From contig CM073324.1 in NCBI GenBank assembly GCA_037043015.1, positions 16,086,597 through 16,150,596 of the forward strand: a stretch of 64,000 bases of DNA, given 5' to 3'. Position 1 is the stretch's first letter. Each line of letters starts with the position of its first letter. This DNA is from Bryum argenteum (Eukaryota > Streptophyta > Bryopsida > Bryales > Bryaceae). The notes below the pieces were generated by a model. That model was not told the origin of the DNA and did not search any database. It was given only the letters and a program-made list of their open reading frames with translations. This document shows positions 1 to 11,039 of this stretch, one piece after another. A program made the translations under genes and the position numbers.

Positions 1-830
1 CTTTTTTGGATAAAATACACTGAAGTTTGAAGTGGTATTGTAAGTGTGTGTGTTTGAATATGTAGGGTGTGTAAGTTGTGGATGGTTCGTATCGTGTTTG
101 AGGTGGTGTTTTGCTTCCTAGTTTGTGTATTAGGGAAGCGGTTTGGTGCTTGTGTGTGTATTAAGAGTGCGGTGGAGGTAGTCCATCTTGTGCGAGATGA
201 TTGTGAAGGGTTGTTTGCTTGTGTATTGTCTTGGCTTATTTGTGTTGTGTAAGGTGTAATGAGTATGTGATATTGGGCGATAAGTGTGCAATGTGGTAGT
301 GTGTTTGTATACGTGTAGAGGTTATTTCGTGGTGAGACCACGAGAGAGAGGAAAACAGTTGCAAGCGCTCCATAGGAAGCGGTACTACGCCAGTTAACTA
401 GTCTCGACAAAAGGGGCGAGCCGCGTCGTGTCTGTGGTGAGTTTGGTGGTTGAAGGTTCCTCCATGGGAAAGCAGCAAGTAGGGACGCATTTGTGTTGAA
501 GAACACACAAGGCTTGAATTGGTGCAAGTATCGAGTATCTTCAAAGGTGGTGAGTTTCTGCTGTGGCGGTGCCGCGCGGAGGAGCACCAAGTACAAGAAC
601 GAGGCTGCTAAGGCGTCTAGGTTGCGAGAGAAGTCTCGGCGGTGGCGGCATGTTTGAGGGTTTTCGGCTAGGGCAAGGAACCTATTTCTACGGAGCTCCA
701 TCCTCTGTCCAGTCCTCGAACATTGTACCCGAACTGTCTCACTCATCCGTCGACACTGTGATATTAAAGAGCATCAAGAGTGTTCAAAGCCCATACAAAC
801 TTACTCATGTATGTTACGATAGTTTGAGCC
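1..830. other. Unassigned sequence, GT-rich then GC-richer block
   Basis: The first 300 bases are biased towards G and T on the + strand, with many GTGTG runs. A GC-richer block from about 320 to 720 follows. A short open frame at 563-835 (+) has no recognisable domain and ends where the AT-rich repeat region begins. The composition change could mark the edge of an old insertion, but I see no diagnostic terminus, primer-binding site or protein. I leave it unassigned. Confidence 0.3.
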
Positions 831-1174
831 TCTAAATTGTTTGAATGTTTGAATTAGTGTATAACTATTTCCATATGAACTTCTAATGTACTTCTTTTCT
901 TTAACGCTTATAGGACCAAAAATGAAAACTCAAATTTTATATTAATTTAGAATGAGCTATGTGCCTCATTTACACATGTTATGAATACTTCAAAAACCAT
1001 AAATTGTTCCTTTTAAAACTACAAAGTCTACAATAATAGTTTCACGGAACATTTTGGATAAGAAGGGTCATTGCACTATATAGAATTCTCATGTCATAAT
1101 ACACTCGGAAAAATCTTCGTCGTCTTATTTGATGCTAGTTTAACCCCTAAATGTCCTTGAGGTATTTTTAGCCA

Positions 1175-2060
1175 GAAACACATTTTTCATGAAAAGTGTC
1201 ATAGATAAAAATGAAAGGAAGCTATTTAGATATCAACTGTACAAACTTTTAATATACTTGTCTTAGATCATGTGGACCAAAAGTTGATTCATGAGACCTT
1301 ATAGATTGCGAGATCATAACATATTAGTACACGAACAGACTACAAGGTTCCATCATTTTCACTTTGAAGTGAAAATACTACCAACATAAAAATTGCAATA
1401 AAAAATAACATATTAGAAAGTTGTTCATCTTCTTTTTGTAGATACTTTTCTACCAAAGAAAGCATCAAAAAATATCATGGCTCTATAGTAGCCTTCTAAT
1501 GGTGAAAACTGCCTCAAAATTTACAAAGAGAAAATAGTCCAAAACTAGACCCTATAAGGCTAAAACTCAAATCCATGCCTAATGTCAATACATTAATTTT
1601 TGATTAGGTTGAGGTTTCTATCACTAAACTAAGACTATTATTGGAATTCATCCCAAAAAATGAAGTTGAAATCTAACATTGGATGAAGGAAATCTAGCTC
1701 CTCAAAAACCATTCATCTTTTCACTTTCTTCATTGTAGAAACATCATTGCAAACACAATACCAAAGTTATTTGGATCAAAAAACTTGCAGCTATAGAGTT
1801 ATTAGGATGCATCTACAGTTCATACTTTTAGAAAAATTATTTTAAATTTCACATAATTAGCTTGCAATGGTAAAACATGCCCCATGTTTGGAATTCCCAG
1901 AAACAAAAACTACCTTCACTAAAATGCATGCCATTCATTCATACTTCATTGTATGAGTCTCCAATTTTCACAGTGCAAACTAGACTTAATTTGGGACCCA
2001 ACCCAAGTGATTTCATCAAAAACGTGATATAGTTGAAGAAGTTATGGCTCTTCAAAGTTT
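1175..2060 (+). repeat. Dispersed ~0.9 kb repeat, copy 1
   Basis: This stretch matches, by eye and with many differences, the reverse complement of about 13780-14715 over nearly its whole length. Shared landmarks include AAGTGTCATA near 1195, CCTTATAGATTGC near 1297, TAGCTCCTCAAA near 1695 and AATGCATGCCATTC near 1922. Partial copies lie near 3360-3640 (+), 27105-27295 (-) and 33730-33830 (+). No coding capacity or clear termini are visible, so the class of element is unknown. Confidence 0.6.
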
Positions 2061-3359
2061 ATGCCTTTCGTCTAAAATGTCGTTTCTCGACACAAGGGAC
2101 GTCTAAGGCTATTGTTTCTAAACTTGGATCTAATTCAATTCCATAATCAGCAATTTTGTTGAAATGGTTGTATTTTATATAAATTGCAAGCACAAGTTTC
2201 AATTCAAGTTCTCCAAAACAGTCTTGAGTGGCTCCAAAATGGACTTTCTCATATTCACATAAAACAATTCATTGACTTTGTGACCAATTTGTTGGCCTCA
2301 TATAAACTCACCCATTTTTGGGTGGACAAAATCCTTAAAGAGTGACTAGGAACATGTGAATGTATGCCATTTTGGACTAGGAACATTAATTTGGATGGAC
2401 GGAGTGGAGGCCTTTTGCATCCGCAATTCCTCTACTCGTGAGCTCTCATGAATACCTAAAGGAATTGATGATATGTTTGGACCAATTTTCTCATTGTAAC
2501 CTCAAAACTAAGATTGATGGTAATAATAGCACGTTTTGCAACGTTTTTAAAACATTGTTTCTAGACGTAAGTTGCAACAATGGTTCGTAGTTTCCACGAT
2601 GCTAAGTAATAACAAATTTTTAAGCTTCAAAAAAATTCACTCCAAATTCCACTATGTAATATGGAACACAATTTTTGAATGTAAAGGCAATCGTCCATGT
2701 CATTTAAAGCTCATGATGGTGAAACAAAGCATGAGCACTAGAGTGATGGTGGTACAATATCATGTGGGAATTGCAAGCTCTAATAACTTCTATGATGTTG
2801 GGTCCTAACTTGTAACTTCAAAATTCACATGGAATGAGAGGACATCAAACCATGAGTGTCCTTGTTCCCACACTCCCTCCCATGTCACATGACTTCAAAT
2901 CCTAACACTACTCATACATACCCTCTCAAATTACTATGTAGTACTAAAGAGTATGTGTGTGAGTTGTGCATATGGGACAATACCATTCATTTGAAATTTC
3001 ATAATTGTGAAAGGAATTTCAAATACAAACATGGTACGTTGAAGTGTATGTTTACTATTACTCATAATTACTATCAAAAATGAAATTGGTTAAAACTTTT
3101 ACTTGTTATGAAGTATTTACTTATATGTTCACAAAATTTGTCTTTGATAAGGAAATTTGTCACAAGTAAAAAATTATAGCAAATCTTAATTATATAAAGT
3201 GACAATACTCATTAGTGCGAGTTTTAAGATAAAGTAATTTAGGGGTTTGTTGTGAGTTTTGTGAATGAATGACTAAACCATGATTGTAAGAGATTGAATT
3301 TATGTTTATCCCTAAATGATTTGACTTATTTGTATGAAAAAGAATATAGTTTCAAGAAG

Positions 3360-3640
3360 AGTCTTATTGATGGGAACAAAGGTAAGTTATCTAAATCTTT
3401 ACCGTAGAATCTTGTAGTAGACATATTGTACATCATGTAGGTCAAATTATGAGTCATGAAGGCTTTTAACACTAAAACAAGACTCTAATTGGAATTCATT
3501 AAAAAAGAATAGAGTTAAAATTCAACGGTGGATGAAGGAGATATAGCTCCTCAAAAATCATACATTTTTTTACTTTTTTGTCATTATTGTGAACCCAATA
3601 CCAAAATTATTTGGATCACTAATAGAAAGTTGTAAACCCT
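3360..3640 (+). repeat. Dispersed repeat, partial copy 3
   Basis: The stretch resembles copy 1, with matching phrases around GGAATTCATT near 3491, GGATGAAGGA near 3530, TAGCTCCTCAAAAATCAT near 3543 and CCAAAATTATTTGGATCA near 3602. It is shorter than copy 1, so it appears internally deleted or truncated. Confidence 0.5.
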
Positions 3641-4550
3641 TGATACGGTTCACCTTAGCAAGAACCCATTCCCGCATTGTTTAAGCTGAATTTAGTATGT
3701 TGCAATAACACGTAAACCAGTTTTATTAGCAATTTAGTAGAATTTTTGTTGCATAAGTGATTTGGATTGAGTTGCTAAAATGCTTTTGCAAGTTTTACCT
3801 CCTTCTCTAGTAATTTGGTAAATTACAGTATTCTAATCATGATGTAATAACTAAAGATCAAGTATTTTAAGCCAACTACCCGTGGCCTAATCCCATGATG
3901 TCTTAGACATATTAATGGTAATGATTTAGCTTAGAATAATTAATTCGCTTTTAAAGATTTAACCTTGTTTACTTACAGTTTCCTTGGACTGGCGTACTTT
4001 CTTATATTACTCCAAATATTGGTGCTAATCTAGCTGTTTGGCCTAAACCTCAGAAAACATTAGAAAGGTTTGCATAGTTCAACTACTCCATCAATCTTCT
4101 TCACACTTACTTTCTTTATTTTTTGTGCGCGGTTCACTTTCATATTGTTGGTCATCTTTGTTTACTTTCAATTATGCTTTGTCTCGCTCCATTGATTGAG
4201 GCGTGTTTCAAAGTTGTTGCAGAACGTACAAGTATGACTTGTGTTTCAAAGTTGTTGCGAACCGTACAAGTATGACTATATGCAATGTAGATATGCGTCA
4301 ACACAATATACTCTTCAACACTTTTCTCTTTAGAAAGTATATACCTTTTGTCATGCAGAATGAGTCACCACCAACATGTACATTTATAAGGTATCAAATT
4401 CACACTAACATTTTGTAAGAGTAGAAATCTAAATTGTTTGTAAACATTGTTTTTACAAGGTTTCAACAAGGTAGTCAACATTTAGTAAACACACCAATGG
4501 TTACCAACTCCTACCTTTTTAGACAAGATTTAAATACATTCAACAATTAA

Positions 4551-4809
4551 CCCCTAAAGATCCAAAAAATGCCAAAATGGCTTTTTGCAATTCCGGGCAG
4601 GCTAGATGAAGGGCTTAGAAGTAATATTTTTGCCTCCAATTTTTAGTGCGCTTTATACTGCTAAGTGTATGTAGTAAGATCTACAAAGCCAAATTCAAAT
4701 TTGAAAATTTAGGTTTCAAGTCCAGAATGAGGTCTCAAATTATACAAGCTGGTCAAAAAGCGTAGTTTTTGGTTCTGGAGGTCTTAAAAACGCATGAACC
4801 TTTAGTGGG
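4551..4809 (+). mobile_element. TTAA-flanked MITE, 260-bp family (copy E)
   Basis: The element is 259 bp, begins CCCCTAAAGATCC and ends GAACCTTTAGTGGG, an imperfect inverted repeat. TTAA lies immediately outside both ends (4547-4550 and 4810-4813). Length, termini and target site match the two elements at 44567-44826 and 44838-45097. It has no coding capacity. A TTAA duplication with ends starting CCC is the pattern known for piggyBac-type transposons; assignment to that superfamily is inference. Confidence 0.75.
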
Positions 4810-6646
4810 TTAAAGAACCTCACCAATTATTTATAGGTTCTTCCAAAGGTTTAGATATGGCCAAAACTTAATTTTTCTACTAACCAACAAGATTTTTGCA
4901 AGTATTTGAATGCTATGAATAATTGATAATCATACCAAATTACTACCATGGCTACGCAAGAAGGTCTTGTCAATTGGGCATGTACTCAAACCATGCCTAT
5001 CATCCGACCTTACATGGCAGAAGATTGAGAACTAGGTCATACACCGCTCACAACGGCAGGATCGAACCGGGTCGAGATCCGGCGGGTATGAGGAAGCGCC
5101 ATGCAGGGATGGATTACTGCAGCTAGCAAGGCTGCGGCCAGGGCAACAGGCATTCAAGATGCATGAAGAAGGCTGTTGTTGCCATCAACTCGTGAATTGC
5201 GTGCATTCAATTCACTTGGCTTGCAAATCCCTTGCTGTAGCTTGGCTTAGCTTGATCGCACACTCGAAGTTAGCCTCAAAGTGCTGCTGGCATGCACCAC
5301 TGATGAGTGTCCTCTCATCATTCGTGCTTGTTTGATTCCCAGGTCGTCATGTGATGATTGTTGCAGCATCATTTCCATTCTCCTTTTCTCTTCATGTCAG
5401 CTTGACCGATCGGGGATAAGCACATTTCCTTTGACAATGCCAGAACTGTATATATCACAGTGAACGAGTTCCGATACTGCCTTAATTTTTTTTTTAGGTT
5501 TTGCGGAGATTGTTGTTGTCGTAGGCATGTGCGAGTAGTACTGGAGATGAAGATGTTGTAGTGTGTGCATTCAACTTGCCGGAGGAGGACGCCGGCTCAC
5601 GTGCAGGACGTACGAAAATACTCGTGAACTGAGCTTGCCCTTTGTTTTCTCGTGTCAACACGTGTGGACAAGCTGGCGTCGTTGTAGTTCTTCTCAGCTT
5701 GAGAGGGTTAAAGGCCAGCGAACTCCGTTTCGAATTTGTCATGTACTCAGCGGCATATTCTATTCGCAAACAAACGGTTGATTGTAGCTGTCAGGCGCCA
5801 GAGAGGGAGAGAGAGAGCGAAAGGATTGGAGGACCAAGTGCTTGTGATTCGTGTGACATGAAGCAATCTTCTTCGGACATGTCCGTGGCGCTGCACGTCG
5901 ACTCTGTTTCTTGGAGAGTACGACCGATACATTGACTGGAGTACTGAAGAAATCACATCGGTTACAGTCAGAAAACCCCAAGCGACTGACATGGGAAGCC
6001 AATGCAGGTTGACTGGAGCAAGTACTCCTCTTGGCAAGGTGCGACATACATTCCTGGGAGTAGTCGGGAGCTATGTACTTTAATTTCCGATGCTTGAAAA
6101 CGATGCCTATCTGCTGGAGAAGGCCCGTTTCTCGAGGTGCGAGTTGATAATAGTTTTTTCCTACATCGAGATAGGGAGAAAATCCAGCTTGCACCTCATC
6201 ATCTTCTAGCTCTAAGGTTTGATAGCTTGGGCCCTTGCTCGGCTTTCAATAAAGTTAGTCGAGCGGCTGCATTTATCTTCTGAATGAAGGCGATTGTTAT
6301 CGAGTAGAATGAGCTTCTTTTTGAACAATTTTTTTTATCGCCATTTCTGAGATTGGGAACGGATGCTGGCTGGTTTGGATCGCAGTATAGTTGCAAGGAG
6401 CAATGAATTGATGTATCAGATGCTTTCGAATCCACTTCTATTTTACCTGAAGCTTTCTTCCGAGCTTGTGATGCAGTTTGTCCATACGTGTAAAGCATAA
6501 GTGAAAATTCTCTATATAGCAGCTCTTAACAATACTACCACTATTAAGAATTGCGCAACGTGTGTGGGAGGGTCTTGATAGTCCTGTTCTCTGCATTTGC
6601 AGACGCAAGGGAGCTCGCTGGTGGTGTGGATGGAGGCAGAGACTGA

Positions 6647-6738
6647 CTGTTGCGGAGAGGGTTGTGTTCGTAGCTGAGCGTACAGGAAGGCACTGTTGCG
6701 GAGAGGATTGTGTTCGTAGCTGAGCGCACAGGAAGGCA
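6647..6738. repeat. Two tandem 46-bp units upstream of the receptor kinase
   Basis: Two adjacent 46-base units (6647-6692 and 6693-6738) each start CTGTTGCGGAGAGG and differ at two visible positions. They end 32 bases before the start codon at 6771, so they probably lie in the 5' leader. The near identity suggests a recent local duplication. Confidence 0.85.
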
Positions 6739-6770
6739 CTGTATGCACTTGCTTTTCGCTTTGTACAGTC

Positions 6771-9700
6771 ATGAGTATCTTCACCTTAGTGCTCTTTGGG
6801 TTGCTCCTGCAAGTAGTAATCTTGAATGGAAGTTTCCGCCCGGCTTTGGCCTTGAATGCTGAGGGCTCAGCACTGCTGGCCTTTAAAAAAGGACTCAAGT
6901 GGGATGGTGCTGATCCTCTCTCGAATTGGCTTGCTACCGACGAAGAGCCCTGCACCTGGACTGGAGTTACTTGCAGCAACTTCACTCGAGTTACAACTCT
7001 CTCCCTTCGATATGGTCTTCGAGGACCTATAGTCCCGGAGCTCTGTACATTGACCCAACTGCAAGTGCTTGACCTTGGCGGGAACGCACTCTCTGGATCC
7101 CTTCCTCCTCAGATCGGCAACTTGACCAGTCTGCAGCACCTGGATCTAAGTGTAAATCAGCTGTCTGGAGTGCTCCCATTTTCTTTTTACAACCTCTCCA
7201 AGTTGCAGCACATCGATGTTAGCTACAACGCATTCTCCGGGATGCTTCTCGGTGAGATAGGGAGATTATTCAATGTGGAAACACTCGTTCTTAGTGTCAA
7301 CTCCTTCTCAGGCTCTGTTCCTAAAGAGATAGGCCGTCTCGTCAACCTTAAGCGGCTTGACCTCAGTCTCAACTCTTTCAACGGGCCGATCCCTTCTCAG
7401 CTGGGCGAGCTAATCAACATGGAGGATCTGCGCCTAAATGGCAATGGTCTCGGAGGCGAACTACCTGTACTACACAATTTGACCAGCCTCAGGACTATCG
7501 ACGCAAGTGGCAACCAATTGGCTGGTCCTCTCTCTCTCTTCTTGGACTCCTTGGGAAATGTCAAGCGCTTGGACTTGAGCAACAACTCTCTTTCTGGCGA
7601 GATTCCGAGAAAGCTTTGGACTTTGACATCCTTGGAGGAGCTGGTGCTTGGGAGTAACGATAAGTTGACGGGCAACTTCCCTAAAGATATCTCCAACCTA
7701 GTGAACCTGACCACCCTGTCCCTCCGAGGTTTAGGTCTCTCTGGTCCTATTCCAGAGGAAATTACTCAGTGTACAAAACTTGTGAACCTCGATCTTGGTG
7801 GTAATTTCTTCGGGGGTACTATTCCTGCGTCTATAGGAAACCTGAAGAATTTAGTAACACTGAATCTTCCAAGTTCATTCGTCAACGGCTCGATCCCACC
7901 CTCTCTTGGCCAGTGCGTCCACCTTCAGGTCAGTTTGCTCCCAAAGTCCATATGAGTCATGACTACTGCAAACTATAGAGCATCAATTCAAGGTGCATAA
8001 TAGGCTTAATTGAGATGTTTATACATAGATATGCTAAATTGAGATTGAAGCTCCGAAATGAAATTTGTTACATATTATTGTTTGATAGTTTCGTACTTGC
8101 AGGTATTAAACCTTGCGTTTAACACCCTTGCTGGTCCAATTCCCAATGAACTGGCCACCTTGACGAACTTAATCTCCATTTCTCTCGACAAGAATGAGCT
8201 GACAGGACCAGTGCCATCATGGATCGGCAAATTGCAGAGCCTTTCGAGTCTTACCCTTTCTGGGAACCAGCTCAGTGGCAGCATTCCACCCGAGTTAGGG
8301 AACTGTTTGAGTCTGAGGACTCTGAGCCTTGAAGATAATCTTCTGACGGGATTCGTCCCACCTGAGATCTGCAATGCGATTAATCTGGACACGGTCACTC
8401 TCGGCAGGAATATGCTGACTGGCACTATTAGTGATACTTTTAGAAAATGTACAAACCTCACCCAGATTGACCTAACTTCCAACCGGTTATCTGGTCCTCT
8501 TCCTCCATACCTTGATGAACTACCCGGATTAGTGATGTTTGCAGTGGGGGCGAATCTATTCTCGGGCACCATACCAGATTCGTTGTGGAGTTCTGGGACC
8601 TTGCTTGAACTGCAACTTGGAAGTAATAATCTTCAAGGTAATCTGTCACCAATTATCGGCAAGAGTTCATTACTGCAGTACCTGGTCCTGGACTACAACA
8701 ACTTCGAAGGCCCGATCCCAGAGGAGATTGGAAATCTGACTAATCTCTTTTTTTTCTCGGCGCAAGGGAACAATTTAAGTGGGGAAGTACCGGCTGGGCT
8801 TTGCAACTGTGTGCAATTGACCACCCTGAATCTCGGAAACAACTCTCTTACTGGGAACATTCCCTCCCAGATAGGGGCTCTCGTCAATCTAGAGCACTTG
8901 GGGCTCTCGCATAACCGTCTGACAGGCCAAATCCCCAACGAAATGTGCGCTGATTTCCAGGTGGTCCCTATTCCTACTTCTAGTTTTCTGCAACATCACG
9001 GGAAGTTGGACCTCTCGTGGAACGATCTGAGTGGTCAAATTCCACCGGAACTAGGAGATTGTGTCGTGCTAGTTGATCTCATTCTAGCAGGAAACCACTT
9101 CACAGGTTCTCTGCCTCCTGAGCTGGCCAAGTTATCGAATTTGACATCACTTGACATTTCTTGCAACAATTTGACGGGTACCATCCCCACCGAATTTGGA
9201 GACTCCCGTAAGCTTCAAGCTCTCAACCTGGCCTTCAATAAACTCACAGGGACCATTCCCTTGGAGCTTGGAAACATCAGCAGCCTAGTGGAACTTAACC
9301 TAACAGGAAATCGATTGACAGGGTCTTTGCCTCCAGGTATTGGAGACCTGATACAACTTTCTCACTTAGATGTCAGCAGCAACCGTCTTTCTGGGGAAGT
9401 TCCAAAGTCCATGGCCAGCATGGCTTCTATGGTTGATCTGGACTTGAGCGATAACCAGTTGAACGGAAGCATCGACGGCCTCTTGTCCGAAAGCGTCGCG
9501 TGGCATCAATTTCGATCACTTAGCTTGAGAAACAATGATTTTACTGGTGCCATACCTCCATCTATCGGCAACTTCACTGAGCTATCTTACTTAGATCTCA
9601 GCGAAAATCTGTTCTCCGGCAAGATTCCCAGTGAGTTTGGGAGCCTCAGGAAGCTGGTGCACGTCGATCTTTCGAACAATGACCTGCAAGGCGATTTTCC

Positions 9701-11039
9701 TTCGAGTTTGTGCGACGTCAAGTCCCTTGTCTTCCTCAACATTTCCAGCAACAGAATTTCAGGTCGCATTCCCAACACTGGCAGTTGCCAGAGACTCAAA
9801 CCATCCTCAGTTCTTGGAAATGCAAGGCTCTGTGGGGAAGTGATCAAAAGATGGTGTGCCCCCGTGACATCAGAAGGTGCTGACAGTCTAAGTATCAGCA
9901 AAGGAGCCATCGTGGGCATTGTGATTGTGTGCACAGTTGTGGTCCTTTCTTTCGCTTGTTTCGTTTTGAGATGCTGGTCAAGAAGACGACGACGTCGCAG
10001 TGGAGTACCGAGAGATGCTGAGAAGATAAAGTTGAACATGATTTCAGATGCGGATACATGCACCACCATGAGCAAATTCAAAGAGCCTCTAAGCATCAAC
10101 ATTGCGATGTTCGAGAGGCCACTGATGGCGCGTCTCACTCTGGCTGACATTCTGCATGCCACCAACAACTTTTGCAAAACGAATATCATAGGAGATGGTG
10201 GGTTCGGGACTGTGTACAAAGCCGTTCTATCTGATGGAAGAGTGGTCGCTATAAAGAAGCTGGGCGCTTCCACCACCCAAGGAGACCGAGAATTTCTGGC
10301 GGAGATGGAAACCTTGGGAAAGGTGAAACATCAAAACCTAGTGCCTCTCTTAGGCTACTGCTCCTTCGCTGAGGAGAAGTTGCTGGTGTACGATTACATG
10401 GCGAATGGAAGCTTAGATCTCTGGTTAAGGAACAGAGCTGACGCCCTGGAAGTTTTGGATTGGAGCAAGCGTTTCAAGATTGCAATGGGAACAGCGAGGG
10501 GAATTGCATTTCTGCATCATGGATTCATTCCTCATATCATCCACAGAGACATCAAAGCAAGTAATATATTGCTTGACGAGGATTTTGAGCCCAGGGTTGC
10601 GGATTTTGGATTGGCGAGACTGATCAGTGCTTACGAAACTCACGTGAGCACCGCCATAGCGGGCACTTTTGGGTACATTCCCCCCGAATACGGACACTGC
10701 TGGAGGGCCACAACTCGTGGTGATGTGTACAGTTACGGCGTCATCCTCCTGGAGCTTCTGACAGGCAAGGAGCCAACGGGGAAAGAATTCGACAATATTC
10801 AGGGCGGCAACCTCGTTGGTTGTGTACGACAGTTGATCAAGGAAGGCAATGCCTCTGAAGCTTTGGATCCTGTCTTAGCAAATGGGCCTTGGAAACAGTC
10901 CATGTTAGCCGTGCTCCACATCGCCAATATGTGTATAGCCGAGGAGCCTGTGCGAAGACCGACCATGCAGCAGGTGGTTCAGATGCTCAAGGATGTCGAA
11001 TCTAGGTCCCAGCAGTTTTCAACCTCCAGCAATTTGTAA
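6771..11039 (+). CDS. EMS1-like: EMS1/EXS-like leucine-rich repeat receptor kinase
   Basis: Two exons, 6771-7928 and 8103-11039, join in phase 0 across a 174-bp GT-AG intron inside the repeat domain, giving 1364 residues. An N-terminal signal peptide (to about residue 28) is followed by a cap with the CTWTGVTC cysteine pair, then some thirty or more leucine-rich repeats of about 24 residues. A cysteine pair near residues 950-965 closes the ectodomain. The transmembrane helix is near 987-1010, with a basic stop-transfer (RRRRRR). The kinase (about 1078-1350) has the glycine loop GDGGFGTVYKA, lysine in VAIKK, HRD in IIHRDIKASNILL and DFG in VADFGLARL, so it looks active and is of the RD type. 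Kinase wording (METLGKVKH, LLGYCSFAEEKLLVY, AFLHHGFIPHIIHRD) closely matches Arabidopsis EMS1, which binds the small secreted protein TPD1. The ectodomain is longer than Arabidopsis EMS1 (about 1190 residues in total). Family assignment is strong; ligand and role here are inferred. Confidence 0.95.

Larger units (their letters stand above)
831..6646. other. Gene-free AT-rich stretch with repeats
   Basis: No open frame here shows a recognisable protein family. Positions 831-4900 are AT-rich and hold copies of a dispersed repeat (1175-2060, 3360-3640), a complete TTAA-flanked MITE (4551-4809) and what looks like a lone left end of the same family (TTAA then CCCCTAAATGTCC at 1140-1156). Positions 4900-6640 have more balanced composition and overlapping short frames on both strands, none convincing. 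The last part is probably the upstream region and 5' leader of the receptor kinase gene at 6771. Confidence 0.6.

Noticed and set aside
1-830. Possible terminal repeat of a retroelement running in from outside the window
   Set aside because: Composition change only; no diagnostic motif or protein seen.
5494-6985. Several overlapping minus-strand frames of 90-157 codons
   Set aside because: They overlap each other and the receptor kinase leader, lack domains and show no splice-consistent continuation.
9587-10276. Long open frame (229 codons) on the minus strand
   Set aside because: It lies antisense to the receptor kinase coding sequence and has no domain; it is a shadow of the real gene.
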